This document shows, piece after piece, positions 35,471 through 44,449 of a stretch of 64,000 nucleotides of DNA. This DNA comes from Sphingomonas sp. ERG5. GTDB taxonomy: Bacteria > Pseudomonadota > Alphaproteobacteria > Sphingomonadales > Sphingomonadaceae. A program made the translations under genes and the position numbers. The stretch is from positions 1-64,000 of the forward strand of contig NZ_JSXI01000063.1 in assembly GCF_000803065.1 (NCBI RefSeq), written 5' to 3'. The notes beneath the pieces are model-generated. The model was not told where the DNA came from. It did not search any database and was given only the letters and a program-made list of their open reading frames with translations. Numbering within the stretch: position 1 is the first letter of the stretch; each line of letters opens with the position of its first letter.

Positions 35471-36040
35471 TCAGTGCCCCTCGAAGGCGACCAGCGACGT
35501 CACCTCGATACCATCGGCGCGCAGCGCGTCAGCGCCGCCCAGATCGGGCAGGTCGACCAGGAACTGCGCCTGCGTGACCACCGCGCCCGCCTTGCGCAGC
35601 AACCGTACCGCGGCACGGGCCGTGCCGCCGGTGGCGATCAGGTCGTCGATCAGCAGGATGCGCGCGCCAGGCGCGCAGGCGTCGGCATGGATCGCAATCC
35701 GGTCGCTGCCATATTCCAGGGCATAGTCTTCGGCGATCGTCGCGCCGGGCAGCTTGCCGTCCTTGCGGATCAGCAGGACGCCAGCCTTGAGCGGCAGCGC
35801 CAGCGCGGCGGCGAAGAGGAAGCCGCGCGCCTCGATCCCCGCGACCAGATCGATCTTGCCGATGGTCGCCGCCGCCATCCGCTCGACGCTTTGGGCCAGG
35901 CCATCCGCATCAAGCAAAAGAGTGGTGATGTCGCGGAACATGATCCCCGGCTTCGGAAAGTCGGGGATCGTGCGGATCAGCGCCTTCAGATCATCATTCG
36001 CACCGTTTGACACCTCAGTGCTTAACGTTGCGCCAGACAT
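35471..36040 (-). CDS. apt: Adenine phosphoribosyltransferase
   Basis: A protein of 189 residues from ATG 36040, or 180 from a GTG at 36013 that gives the length usual for the family. It salvages adenine to AMP with PRPP. The PRPP-binding motif LLIDDLIATGGTARAA and the N-terminal IRTIPDFPKPGIMFRDIT are diagnostic. The 5' end overlaps the end of petC on either start (26 bases, or by the stop codon region only), so it is probably read as the last gene of the pet operon. Confidence 0.94.
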   Translation of the reverse strand: MSGATLSTEVSNGANDDLKALIRTIPDFPKPGIMFRDITTLLLDADGLAQSVERMAAATIGKIDLVAGIEARGFLFAAALALPLKAGVLLIRKDGKLPGATIAEDYALEYGSDRIAIHADACAPGARILLIDDLIATGGTARAAVRLLRKAGAVVTQAQFLVDLPDLGGADALRADGIEVTSLVAFEGH

Positions 36041-36854
36041 TCTGATACGCACCCCAGGCGAGCACGCAGAAGACCAGCAGGAAGCCGATCACCGCGAAGC
36101 CGGTCTGGCGACGGGCCTGCAGCTTGGGTTCGGCGGTCCAGGTCAGGAATGCCGCCACGTCTTCGGCCATCTGCGGGACGGTCGATTTCGTACCATCAAG
36201 ATAGGACACCTGGCCCTCGGCGGTCAGCGGTGGCGCCATCGCGAGGTTGAGGTTCGCGAAATAGGGATTGTAGTGCAGCCCCGGAGGCGTCTTCGAATCC
36301 GGGAACTCCTTGAGCAGCTTTGCCGGCTGATTCTGGAAGCCGGTCAGCAGCGAATAGACATAAGCCGAGCCGTCATGGCGCGCCTTGGTCATCAGCGACA
36401 GATCGGGCGGGATCGCATTGTTGTTCGCGGCGCGCGCGGCGACATCATTGGCGAACGGCGACGGGAAGCGATCCGACGGGATACCCTTGCGCGTCGATGC
36501 TTCGCCGGTGTCCGGATTGACCGTCGGGATCGTGTCGAAGCCGGCGGCGAAATTCTTCACCTGCGCTTCGTTATAGCCGATGTCCTGAAGGTCGCGGAAC
36601 GAGACCAGGCGGAGCGAGTGGCACGCCGAGCAGACTTCCTTGTAGACCTGCAGGCCGCGCTGCAGCTGACGGTTGTCATATTTGCCGAACACACCGTCCG
36701 AGGCGAGCTTCAGCTCCTTCGGATGAAGGTGGAATTCATGCTCGGCGGTCGCCGCCGGCGGGTCAGTGACCACACCATAAACGGTGCTGCCGAGTGCGAG
36801 CAGGAGCACGCCGGCAAAGGCGACCCCGACGAGCAATGCGATGAAGCGAACCAT
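36015..36854 (-). CDS. petC: Cytochrome c1 of the bc1 complex
   Basis: A 279-residue subunit carrying covalent haem at CSACH (75-79), with a later Met-containing segment (NLAMAPPL) as the probable sixth ligand. It has an N-terminal signal-anchor and a C-terminal membrane helix (about 250-270, ending NVWRNVKH). It passes electrons from the Rieske protein to soluble or membrane cytochrome c. It is third in petA-petB-petC, 21 bases after petB. Confidence 0.96.
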   Translation of the reverse strand: MVRFIALLVGVAFAGVLLLALGSTVYGVVTDPPAATAEHEFHLHPKELKLASDGVFGKYDNRQLQRGLQVYKEVCSACHSLRLVSFRDLQDIGYNEAQVKNFAAGFDTIPTVNPDTGEASTRKGIPSDRFPSPFANDVAARAANNNAIPPDLSLMTKARHDGSAYVYSLLTGFQNQPAKLLKEFPDSKTPPGLHYNPYFANLNLAMAPPLTAEGQVSYLDGTKSTVPQMAEDVAAFLTWTAEPKLQARRQTGFAVIGFLLVFCVLAWGAYQNVWRNVKH

Positions 36855-36875
36855 GTCGATATCCCTCTTGTTCGC

Positions 36876-38159
36876 TTACGCCAGCGCGGACGCGGCTGGG
36901 CTGGTGCCGCCATGCTTCGACAACACCGCTTCGGTGATCGAATTGGGCAGCGGCCGCGGCCGTTCGGAACGCGCGATCATCGGCATGATGATCAGGAAGT
37001 GGGCGAAATAATAAGCACCGCAGATCTGGCTGAGGATCACATAGATCGGATCAGCCGGCGACCCGCCGCAATAGCCGAGGATCAGGATGTCGAGCATCAG
37101 GATCCAGAAGAAAATGCGATAGGTCGGGCGGTAATTGGCCGAGCGCACCGGCGAGCTGTCAAGCCAGGGCAGGAAGAACAGCAGCAGGATCGAGCCGAAC
37201 ATCGCCAGCACGCCCCACAGCTTCGCCGGGATGATGAAGTCCACGGTGAAGGCGCGCAGGATCGCGTAGAACGGCCAGAAATACCATTCGGGCACGATGT
37301 GCGCGGGCGTCGAAAGCGGGTTGGCCGGGACATAATTGTCCGGATGGCCGAGATAGTTCGGCGCAAAGAACAGCAGCACGGCGAAGATCAGCAGGAAAAT
37401 GCCGAGCCCGAAGCCGTCCTTGGCGGTGTAATAAGGATGGAACGGAACCGTATCCTGTTCACCCTTCACCTCGACGCCGGTCGGGTTGCTCGATCCCGGA
37501 ATATGGATTGCCCAGATGTGCAGGATGATGACGCCCGCAATCACGAACGGCAGCAGGTAATGGAGCGAGAAGAAGCGGTTCAGCGCGGCATCGTCCGGCG
37601 CAAAGCCGCCGAGCAGCCAGATGCGGATCGTCTCACCCACCACGGGTATCGCCGAGAAGAAGCCGGTGATGACCTGCGCACCCCAGAAGCTCATCTGCCC
37701 CCAGGGGAGCACATAACCCATGAAGGCGGTCGCCATCATGAGCAGGAAGATGACCACGCCGAGCAGCCACACCATCTCTCGCGGCGCCTTGTACGAGCCG
37801 TAATAAAGACCGCGAAACATGTGGATATAGACGACGATGAAGAACATCGACGCGCCGTTGGCGTGCGCATAGCGCAACATCCAGCCGCCATTGACGTCGC
37901 GCATGATGTGTTCGACCGAATCGAACGCCACGCCGCCATTCGCCGCATAGTGCATGGCGAGGACGATGCCGGTGATGATCTGGATGCCAAGCGCGGCGCC
38001 GGCGAGGACGCCGAAGTTCCAGAAATAATTGAGGTTGCGCGGCACGGGATAGCCCGCGCCGACAGCGTTGTAGACGAGACGGGGGAGCGGCAGCCGTTCA
38101 TCGACCCACTTCATCAGCGGGTTGGTCGGCGCATAATGCTTGGCCCAGGGAAAGCTCAT
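36876..38159 (-). CDS. petB: Cytochrome b of the bc1 complex
   Basis: A 427-residue polytopic subunit with eight or so membrane helices, housing two haems b and both quinone sites. Typical segments are visible: NYFWNFGVLAG, HANGASMFFIVVYIHMFRGL with haem-ligand histidines, GYVLPWGQMSFWGAQVITG, and the C-terminal PEWYFWPFYAILRAF. ATG 38159 is used; the frame is open upstream only as a shadow of petA. Confidence 0.96.
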   Translation of the reverse strand: MSFPWAKHYAPTNPLMKWVDERLPLPRLVYNAVGAGYPVPRNLNYFWNFGVLAGAALGIQIITGIVLAMHYAANGGVAFDSVEHIMRDVNGGWMLRYAHANGASMFFIVVYIHMFRGLYYGSYKAPREMVWLLGVVIFLLMMATAFMGYVLPWGQMSFWGAQVITGFFSAIPVVGETIRIWLLGGFAPDDAALNRFFSLHYLLPFVIAGVIILHIWAIHIPGSSNPTGVEVKGEQDTVPFHPYYTAKDGFGLGIFLLIFAVLLFFAPNYLGHPDNYVPANPLSTPAHIVPEWYFWPFYAILRAFTVDFIIPAKLWGVLAMFGSILLLFFLPWLDSSPVRSANYRPTYRIFFWILMLDILILGYCGGSPADPIYVILSQICGAYYFAHFLIIMPMIARSERPRPLPNSITEAVLSKHGGTSPAASALA

Positions 38160-38169
38160 ATCTGGATCC

Positions 38170-38754
38170 TCAACCGACGACGACCGTCGTGTCCGACGAG
38201 AAAGTGTAATCCGGCACGTGCAGGTTGCTCGGTGCCGGGCCCTTGCGAATGCGGGCGGCGGTATCATAGGCCGAACCATGGCACGGGCAGAAATAGCCGC
38301 CGAACGGGCCCTTGATCTCGCCTTCGCCCGCGCCCAGCGGCACGCAGCCGAGATGGGTGCACACGCCAAGCGTGATCAGCCAGTTCTTGTGGCCTTCCTT
38401 GGTGCGCTGGGCCAGCGTCTGCGGGTCGCGCAGCGTCTTGACGTCGACCGCGTCGGCCTCGGCGATTTCCTTCGGCGTCAGATTGCGCACGAACAAAGGC
38501 TGCTTGCGGAACGAGGTCTTGATCGCCTGGCCGGGAACGATCTTCGACAGATCGATCTCGGTGGTCGACTGCGCAAGCACGTCGGCCGACGGGTTCATCT
38601 GGTTAAGCAGCGGCAGCACGGTAACCGCACCACCGACGCCGATCCAGGCGACCGCCGCGATATTGATGAAGTCACGGCGACGCGGATCATCCACATGTTC
38701 GTGGAAAGGAGCCGGGTCTTCCCCGGGCGGCACCGCGGTATCAACAATTGCCAT
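38170..38754 (-). CDS. petA: Rieske iron-sulfur subunit of the bc1 complex
   Basis: A 194-residue protein with a twin-arginine-type membrane anchor (RRRDFINIAAVAWIG, 26-40) and the two [2Fe-2S] ligand boxes CTHLGC (132-137) and CPCHGS (156-161). It oxidises quinol at the Qo site and transfers the electron to cytochrome c1. It is the first gene of the pet operon, 10 bases before petB, and divergent from trmL. Confidence 0.97.
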   Translation of the reverse strand: MAIVDTAVPPGEDPAPFHEHVDDPRRRDFINIAAVAWIGVGGAVTVLPLLNQMNPSADVLAQSTTEIDLSKIVPGQAIKTSFRKQPLFVRNLTPKEIAEADAVDVKTLRDPQTLAQRTKEGHKNWLITLGVCTHLGCVPLGAGEGEIKGPFGGYFCPCHGSAYDTAARIRKGPAPSNLHVPDYTFSSDTTVVVG

Positions 38755-38936
38755 TCACTTGCCCTTGCACTTCTTGACCCGTTCGAACGGCGGCGAGGCG
38801 TCGCGCAGAAAGATTGCCCTCAGCCAGCCTGTTCCGTCCCCACGGAGGCTGGCGGCCTGATAGACGCGAGCGGACGGCTTTGCCAACAGCATTTTAGGCT
38901 TGTTGCGACAGGGACGACGCTGGATATGCGCGAAAC

Positions 38937-39386
38937 ATGCGCATTGCCCTCTATCAACCCGATATCGCCGGCAATGTCGGCACCATTCTGCGCACCGCGG
39001 CGTGCCTTGGAGTCGGGGTCGACCTGATCGAACCGATGGGATTCGCATTTTCCGATCGCGCGCTGGGCCGCGCCGGGATGGATTATGTCCCGGCGGCGAT
39101 GGTGACACGCCATGCCGACTGGGCCGCGTTCGAGGCGCAGGTCGTGGGCAGAATCGTGCTGCTGACGACGCGCGGCGGGATTCGCCTCGACCTGGCGCAA
39201 TTCGCGCCGGAGGATGTGCTGCTGATGGGATCGGAAGGCAGCGGCGTGCCGGCTGATGTCCATGACCGCGCCGAGTTGGCGGTACGGATCCCGCTCTCGC
39301 CCGGCATGCGCTCCTTGAATGTGGCGGTGGCGACGGGCATCGCGCTGGGTGAAGCGTTGCGGCAGACCGGAGGATATCCCGCATGA
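38937..39386 (+). CDS. trmL: tRNA (cytidine(34)-2'-O)-methyltransferase
   Basis: A 149-residue SPOUT-class knot methyltransferase that modifies the wobble ribose of tRNA-Leu isoacceptors. The family motifs are MRIALYQPDIAGNVGTILRTAACLG at the N-terminus (which contains the Asn-Gly-type binding loop), LLMGSEGSGVP and IPLSPGMRSLNVAVATGIALGEALRQ at the knot. It overlaps hemF by 4 bases. Confidence 0.94.
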   Translation: MRIALYQPDIAGNVGTILRTAACLGVGVDLIEPMGFAFSDRALGRAGMDYVPAAMVTRHADWAAFEAQVVGRIVLLTTRGGIRLDLAQFAPEDVLLMGSEGSGVPADVHDRAELAVRIPLSPGMRSLNVAVATGIALGEALRQTGGYPA

Positions 39387-40225
39387 TCGACATGGATGGC
39401 GAACAGGCAGAGGCGCGCGGTTGGTTCGAGCGGCTGCGCGATTTGATCTGCGCGGAATTCGAAAGCATCGAGCGCGAGGCGGGATCCGACGCCAGCTTCG
39501 AGTATATCGCCTGGGACCGCACCGATCCTTCCGGAGCGCCCGGCGGCGGCGGCGTGCGCGGGGTGATGAAAGGCAAGGTGTTCGAAAAGGTCGGCGTCAA
39601 CGTCTCGACCGTCGGCGGCACGTTCGAGGGCGATTTCGCCAAATCGATCCATGGCGCGGGCGAGGATCCTAGCTTCTTTGCCACCGGGATCAGTCTGGTC
39701 GCTCATATGGCCAACCCGCATGTGCCCGCCGTCCATATGAACACGCGCTTCCTCGCCACCACCAAGCGCTGGTTCGGCGGTGGCGCGGACCTCAATCCCC
39801 CCTTGCCGCGCGAGGAAGACACCGCCGATTTCCATGCCACGCTGAAAACCGCCTGCGATGCGCATGATGCAAGCCACTATCCGCGCTTCAAAAAATGGGC
39901 GGATGACTATTTCTACATCCCGCACCGCGGCGTGCATCGCGGCGTCGGCGGAATCTTCTACGATCATCTCGAAGGCGATTTCGCCGCCAATTTCGCCTTC
40001 ACCCAGGATGTCGGGCGCGCCTTTCTCGACATATATCCGCGAATCGTGCGCCGCCGGATGAATGAGCCGTTCGACGATGCGGAAATCGCCGCGATGCGCG
40101 CGTGGCGCGGCCGCTATGCCGAATTCAACCTGGTTTATGATCGCGGCACATTGTTCGGGCTGAAGACCGGCGGCAATATCGACGCGATCCTGATGAGCCT
40201 GCCGCCGGTCGCAACATGGGCCTGA
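39383..40225 (+). CDS. hemF: Oxygen-dependent coproporphyrinogen III oxidase
   Basis: A 280-residue enzyme of haem synthesis that decarboxylates coproporphyrinogen III using O2. Diagnostic stretches include PAVHMNTRFLATTKRWFGGG, FKKWADDYFYIPHR with RGVGGIFYDH, and YAEFNLVYDRGTLFGLKTGG. It begins inside the trmL stop and ends 10 bases inside the following acetyltransferase gene, so the three are one transcription unit. Confidence 0.97.
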   Translation: MIDMDGEQAEARGWFERLRDLICAEFESIEREAGSDASFEYIAWDRTDPSGAPGGGGVRGVMKGKVFEKVGVNVSTVGGTFEGDFAKSIHGAGEDPSFFATGISLVAHMANPHVPAVHMNTRFLATTKRWFGGGADLNPPLPREEDTADFHATLKTACDAHDASHYPRFKKWADDYFYIPHRGVHRGVGGIFYDHLEGDFAANFAFTQDVGRAFLDIYPRIVRRRMNEPFDDAEIAAMRAWRGRYAEFNLVYDRGTLFGLKTGGNIDAILMSLPPVATWA

Positions 40226-40824
40226 CTGCGGTCCCCGATGGCGAAGTGGCGACGATCGTCACCACGCTGGAGATGCGGCAGCGGCCGCCGGTGCGCCCCA
40301 TGGCGCCTGCACCCTTTGCGTTGACTCGCTGGCCCGCGCCGGCCAGCGCACGCTATCTCGCGCTATTCCGGCGCGTCGGTGCGCCCTGGCTATGGTTTTC
40401 GCGGCTCGTCATGCCGGATGAGGCGCTGCGCCATATCCTCGATGATCCGGCGGTCGAGGTTTACGCCGCGATCGACCGGGCGGGAATCGAGATCGGCATG
40501 GTCGAGCTGGATTTCCGATCCGCCGGGCAGTGCGAGCTGAGCTATTTCGGATTGGTCCCCGAACTCGCCGGCAAGGGGCATGGCGGCTGGATGATGGCCA
40601 CCGCCCTCACCCTCGCGTGGCGCAAAGGCGTCGAGCGGGTCTGGGTCCACACCTGCACGCTGGATCATCCGGCAGCGCTGGGCTTTTATCGGCGCCACGG
40701 GTTCGCCCCCATCAAACGCATGATCGAGACGTTCCCCGATCCGCGTCTGACGGGCGCGCTACCGCGAGATTCCGCGCCTCAAATTCCCCTGTTCGAAACC
40801 GGCCCCGACGCCAGCCGCCGGTAA
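40216..40824 (+). CDS. GNAT-family N-acetyltransferase
   Basis: A 202-residue protein with a GNAT core at about residues 75-180: GMVELDFRSAGQCELSYFGL, then VPELAGKGHGGWMM (acetyl-CoA binding loop) and HPAALGFYRRHGFAPI. The substrate is unknown. It overlaps hemF by 10 bases at its start and overlaps the convergent membrane-protein gene by 46 bases at its end. Confidence 0.85.
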   Translation: MGLTAVPDGEVATIVTTLEMRQRPPVRPMAPAPFALTRWPAPASARYLALFRRVGAPWLWFSRLVMPDEALRHILDDPAVEVYAAIDRAGIEIGMVELDFRSAGQCELSYFGLVPELAGKGHGGWMMATALTLAWRKGVERVWVHTCTLDHPAALGFYRRHGFAPIKRMIETFPDPRLTGALPRDSAPQIPLFETGPDASRR

Positions 40825-41549
40825 AGCGCGACCTGGAACAGCGCGAGCGCCAGCATCGTGGCGGCCATCATCGCGGCGGCGGCGGCATCGACCAGCGCGA
40901 GCGCGACCGGGTTCGCCAACTGCGCCGCGTTGAGGCCGCGATCGACCGCGAGGAACAGCGACGCGAGAGTACCACCGCCGAACACAGCCAGGCCCGCCAG
41001 GCCCGCAGCGGCCAGGCCATGTCCATGCGTTAACGCCCAGCTTCGTGCGACCGCCCTGCGAATGCTGGGCTTCGGATCGACCACGAGCACCGGTCCCGTC
41101 AGCATCATGCGGCCGAACAGATACAGACCCGGCAGGAAGAAAAGCAGGGAAAATTGTGCGGCGCCGAGCGGCACACCAACCAGAATCATCGCCGGCAGAT
41201 ATCGGGGAAACAACCGCATGGCACGTCCAAGGGCGGTACCGAGATCGGGACGGTCGGCACGAAGGTAGAGCAGTTGCAACGCCAATGCGGCGAATTGGAC
41301 AAGTATCGACGCGAGCAGCGGCCAGCCGCCATATTTCATCATCCAGCTTGCGACCGCCTCGGCCACCACGCGTTGCGCGGCCTCCGTTGCGTTCGGATCG
41401 ATGACAAGCGGGGGCATTCGCGGCACCAGCAGCAGGATCGCAAAAGATGGGAGGAAGAGGAGCAGTCCCGCCAACCGGGTCAGCAGATCGCGATCCGCCT
41501 TCCACATCGCCCATGCGTCGGCGAGCGTGCCCGCCATGATATTTTTCAT
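40779..41549 (-). CDS. Predicted polytopic membrane protein
   Basis: A 256-residue protein with about six membrane segments. The segment PKPSIRRAVARSWALTHGHG near residue 160 resembles a motif in the neighbouring gene (GALRRSVVLTRGIAWKVIG), so the two are probably distant paralogues. Both resemble the membrane domain found in glycerophosphodiester phosphodiesterase-type proteins; that is a weak inference. Its 3' end overlaps the GNAT gene by 46 bases on the opposite strand. Confidence 0.75.
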   Translation of the reverse strand: MKNIMAGTLADAWAMWKADRDLLTRLAGLLLFLPSFAILLLVPRMPPLVIDPNATEAAQRVVAEAVASWMMKYGGWPLLASILVQFAALALQLLYLRADRPDLGTALGRAMRLFPRYLPAMILVGVPLGAAQFSLLFFLPGLYLFGRMMLTGPVLVVDPKPSIRRAVARSWALTHGHGLAAAGLAGLAVFGGGTLASLFLAVDRGLNAAQLANPVALALVDAAAAAMMAATMLALALFQVALYRRLASGPVSNRGI

Positions 41550-41580
41550 CAGGACCTGTTTTTCATATGATGGCGCGCCG

Positions 41581-42405
41581 TCACGCCGATTCGACGATCG
41601 ATTCCCGCCGATCGCGGACCGCCAGATAGAGCTTGGCGATGAAGGCGGAAAACAACACGATAAAAGCCGTGATGACCGCGCCGACCAGAACCGACGTCAG
41701 TACCGTCGCGACGGAAATATCGCCCTTCCCGCCCATTGCCAGCCGCAGGATCGATCCAAAGACAAACTGCGCGGCGATGATCGCCACGCCGGCGACGACG
41801 CCGAACAAAATCATCACGCCAATGACCTTCCACGCGATACCACGCGTCAGGACGACCGACCGGCGAAGCGCGCCAATGCCGCGGCGTTCCCAGACGATGA
41901 CCGGATAGATCAACGCGAGACGGGCCACGAGCCAGCAGACCAGTGCGGTCAGCGCCAGGATATAGAGCGCGATGAAACCGGCAACGCCCGAGGGCAAATC
42001 CTGTTCGCTGCCGGCCATCGCCGCCGCGAAATCGAAGCCCGCCAGGCCCATCGCCACACCGATCGGGGCGATCAGCAGCACCGCTGCGAGAACCATCAGC
42101 AGCTTGATCCCGACAGCCGACGCCACGCGCTTGTTGGCCATCTGGATCGCCGTCACGCGGCCCGCCGCCGGATCGATCGCAAAAGCGATGATCGCGATCT
42201 GCCCCCAGAGCGAGACGATCGCGGCAATGCACCAGATGATGTCGATCACCACCGTCGCCGTCGGCGCTAATCTGGCCAGCGGCTGAAGATTGGATTGCAG
42301 CGATTGGGGCAAAAAGATCGCGAACAATGCAATGGGCACGATCGCCGATAAATTGTCGCTCAAAAACTCGGTCGCACGATCCCAGACATTACCCATGTTG
42401 ACCAT
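41581..42405 (-). CDS. Predicted polytopic membrane protein
   Basis: A 274-residue protein with about six membrane helices, starting MVNMGNVWDRATEFLSDN; an ATG at 42396 is an alternative. The conserved-looking cytoplasmic motif ERRGIGALRRSVVLTRGIAW near residue 180 matches the next gene, 31 bases downstream on the same strand. No catalytic residues are recognised. It is divergent from lipB. Confidence 0.78.
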   Translation of the reverse strand: MVNMGNVWDRATEFLSDNLSAIVPIALFAIFLPQSLQSNLQPLARLAPTATVVIDIIWCIAAIVSLWGQIAIIAFAIDPAAGRVTAIQMANKRVASAVGIKLLMVLAAVLLIAPIGVAMGLAGFDFAAAMAGSEQDLPSGVAGFIALYILALTALVCWLVARLALIYPVIVWERRGIGALRRSVVLTRGIAWKVIGVMILFGVVAGVAIIAAQFVFGSILRLAMGGKGDISVATVLTSVLVGAVITAFIVLFSAFIAKLYLAVRDRRESIVESA

Positions 42406-42475
42406 GATCAGATGCGACTCCCGGCGCGTCGTTCGCGCTGGTCCCGCTGTTAGCCCAGCCACGTCGCGCTTGCCA

Positions 42476-43162
42476 ATGCTTGCGCGCGCGCATCCGGTGC
42501 CCCAATTGCACCATGTGGGTAGCTTTCTCAACGACATCGAATGGCGTGTCGCGCCGCAACCGGTCGATTACGCCGCCGCGCTGACCGATATGGAGGCGCG
42601 TGCGCAAGCCGTGGCCGGTGGTTCGGCGCGCGAACTGGCCTGGCTGCTTGAGCATCCGCCGGTCTACACCGCCGGCACCAGCGCCGACCCGGCGGAGCTG
42701 ATCAATCCACGCTTCCCGGTGATCGATGCCGGGCGCGGCGGTCGCTATACCTATCATGGGCCGGGGCAGCGGATCGGGTATCTGGTGCTCGACCTGAACA
42801 AGCGCGGCCGCGATGTGCGGCGCTTCGTCCATGGCCTCGAAGGCTGGGTGATCGACGCGCTTGGCGTGATCGGGATCGAGGCGTTTCGCGCGCCGGGCCG
42901 GATCGGCATCTGGACGCTCGATCAGGGACGAGAAGCGAAGATCGGTGCGATCGGGGTGCGGGTGAAGAAGTGGGTCACGATGCACGGCTTCTCCGTGAAC
43001 CTGTACCCTGATCTGTCACATTTTGGCGGTATCGTCCCGTGCGGACTTGCCGAATTCCCGGTCACGAGCGCCCGAAGCCTCGGAAAACCGACGGATTTTG
43101 CAACCTTTGACGCGGCGTTGGCGTTGAGCGCTGAGACGTTCCTTGAAACAGTTTCTTCCTAG
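42476..43162 (+). CDS. lipB: Octanoyltransferase (lipoate biosynthesis)
   Basis: A 228-residue protein transferring octanoyl from ACP to lipoyl domains. Family motifs are RGGRYTYHGPGQRIGYLVLDL, AKIGAIGVRVKKWVTMHGFS (with the catalytic Lys) and GGIVPCGL (with the catalytic Cys). ATG 42476 is the best start; the frame is open upstream, but that part overlaps the divergent membrane-protein gene. No lipA is in the window. Confidence 0.94.
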   Translation: MLARAHPVPQLHHVGSFLNDIEWRVAPQPVDYAAALTDMEARAQAVAGGSARELAWLLEHPPVYTAGTSADPAELINPRFPVIDAGRGGRYTYHGPGQRIGYLVLDLNKRGRDVRRFVHGLEGWVIDALGVIGIEAFRAPGRIGIWTLDQGREAKIGAIGVRVKKWVTMHGFSVNLYPDLSHFGGIVPCGLAEFPVTSARSLGKPTDFATFDAALALSAETFLETVSS

Positions 43163-43189
43163 CGAGAAAACTGGGCTTGAGGCACACCC

Positions 43190-43238
43190 GTATTAAGTCT
43201 AATGTCCACCACGGTTTGGGTATTAAGGTCTCGAGACC
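43190..43238. promoter_or_regulatory. Possible operator: direct repeat plus 12-bp palindrome
   Basis: GTATTAAG occurs at 43190-43197 and again at 43220-43227, 30 bases apart. The second copy runs into the perfect 12-base palindrome GGTCTCGAGACC at 43227-43238. This lies 32 bases before the lipoprotein start codon at 43270. It looks like a regulator site or promoter region; the regulator is unknown. Confidence 0.35.
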
Positions 43239-43269
43239 ATCCAGATCCATTATCTAGGGAGCTTTCCAA

Positions 43270-43530
43270 ATGCGTGCATTCATCACCAAGGCCATGATCG
43301 TTGGCGCCGCACTGGCGGTCTCGGCTTGCGGTCCGACCACCACCACGACCACCGACAACACGCTGGTTACCGATCTGAACGCCACCGAAGGCATGGACAC
43401 CATGACCTCGGACAACATGACCGCCGTCGACGGCGCAGGTCTCGACAATGGCGCGGCTCTGGCGAACGACACGGCAGTGGCGAACGAAACGGTTGTCACG
43501 AACGAAACCGTTACGACGAACGCAAAGTAA
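43270..43530 (+). CDS. Small lipoprotein rich in Thr, Asn and Ala
   Basis: An 86-residue protein with a short signal and lipobox VSAC at residues 17-20. The mature part is low-complexity, beginning GPTTTTTTDNT and ending with imperfect repeats of the type AN(D/E)T. It follows an AGGGAG box and is closed by a strong terminator 23 bases after the stop, so it forms a single-gene transcript. Such small abundant lipoproteins occur in sphingomonads; the function is unknown. Confidence 0.8.
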   Translation: MRAFITKAMIVGAALAVSACGPTTTTTTDNTLVTDLNATEGMDTMTSDNMTAVDGAGLDNGAALANDTAVANETVVTNETVTTNAK

Positions 43531-43553
43531 TCCACCTTCGGGTTGGTATTCGG

Positions 43554-43583
43554 GGGCCGTCCGGGAAACCGGGCGGCCCTTTT
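43554..43583 (+). terminator. Rho-independent terminator of the small lipoprotein gene
   Basis: An 11-bp stem (43554-43564 with 43569-43579, one G-U pair) closed by a GAAA tetraloop and followed by TTTT at 43580-43583. It sits 23 bases after the lipoprotein stop codon and is the clearest forward-strand terminator in the window. Confidence 0.9.
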
Positions 43584-43760
43584 GATTCCACCCGGGCAGT
43601 TAGCCCTTGCGGTATCGCGCCCTTTTCGATTCAAGGGCGATATCGGATGGGATGCCATGGTGTTCCGGCACGTCAAGGCGCGTGGAATCATGGTGAAAAT
43701 GCTTGGGGCACGGGGTAAAAAGTCTTACCCGGTGCCGCCGCGACTGGTGAGAGGTTGGTA

Positions 43761-44444
43761 ATGACATTGGTGCGTACGCTCGTTGCAGCGGTCCTGGCGA
43801 CCGGCACGCTTGCCGCAACCCCGGCATCGGCGCAGTTCTTCATGGCATCGCGCGATTTCAGCGGTGCGCCGATGCGTGGTGACGAACCGGGGATCGGGAT
43901 CGAAATGCCCGGCGCGACCGATGCGGAACTCAACGCCTCGCTGGTGTGGAGCCTGCGCGCCGCGCTGAACGTCGCCGCGTTGAGCTGCGAATTCGAACCG
44001 ACGCTGCTGACCGTGTCGAACTATAATGGCCTGATGCGCGATCATAAGGACGAGCTGGCCAAATCCTACGACACGCTGACCAAATATTTCAAACGCGTCA
44101 CCAAGACGCCCAAGGCGGCGCAGACCGCGCTCGATCAGTTCGGCACCCGTGTCTATAGCGGTTTTTCGACCGCGACCGCGCAATATGGCTTTTGCCAGAC
44201 GGCGTCGCGGGTCGGCCGCGACGTACTCTTCACGCCGCGCGGATCACTGGCCGAGGTGGCGAGCAACCGGTTGCGTTCGTTGCACAACAGCCTGGTGCCT
44301 TATGGCGAACAACGCTTTCCGCGTGGCATGCGCTTCGATCGCACCATCACCATGCCGCGTTTCGACGCGATATGCTGGGGCAAGAAGAACGAGTGGGTCG
44401 TGAAAAAATGCGGGCCGGATGTCCAGTGGGTAACGCGTTACTAA
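43761..44444 (+). CDS. Exported protein of unknown function
   Basis: A 227-residue protein from ATG 43761, with GAGAGG 6 bases upstream. It has a signal peptide ending TPASAQ (about residue 25), then a domain with four cysteines (LSCEFE, GFCQTA, DAICWGKK, KKCGPD) that may pair. The middle is helical and basic. I do not recognise the family. It is convergent with queE, whose stop is only 5 bases away. Confidence 0.75.
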   Translation: MTLVRTLVAAVLATGTLAATPASAQFFMASRDFSGAPMRGDEPGIGIEMPGATDAELNASLVWSLRAALNVAALSCEFEPTLLTVSNYNGLMRDHKDELAKSYDTLTKYFKRVTKTPKAAQTALDQFGTRVYSGFSTATAQYGFCQTASRVGRDVLFTPRGSLAEVASNRLRSLHNSLVPYGEQRFPRGMRFDRTITMPRFDAICWGKKNEWVVKKCGPDVQWVTRY

Positions 44445-44449
44445 GGACG

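Noticed and set aside
35754..38315. A long open frame antisense to petB, petC and apt
   Set aside because: Low-complexity, strongly charged translation with no domain, covered by three well-supported genes on the other strand.
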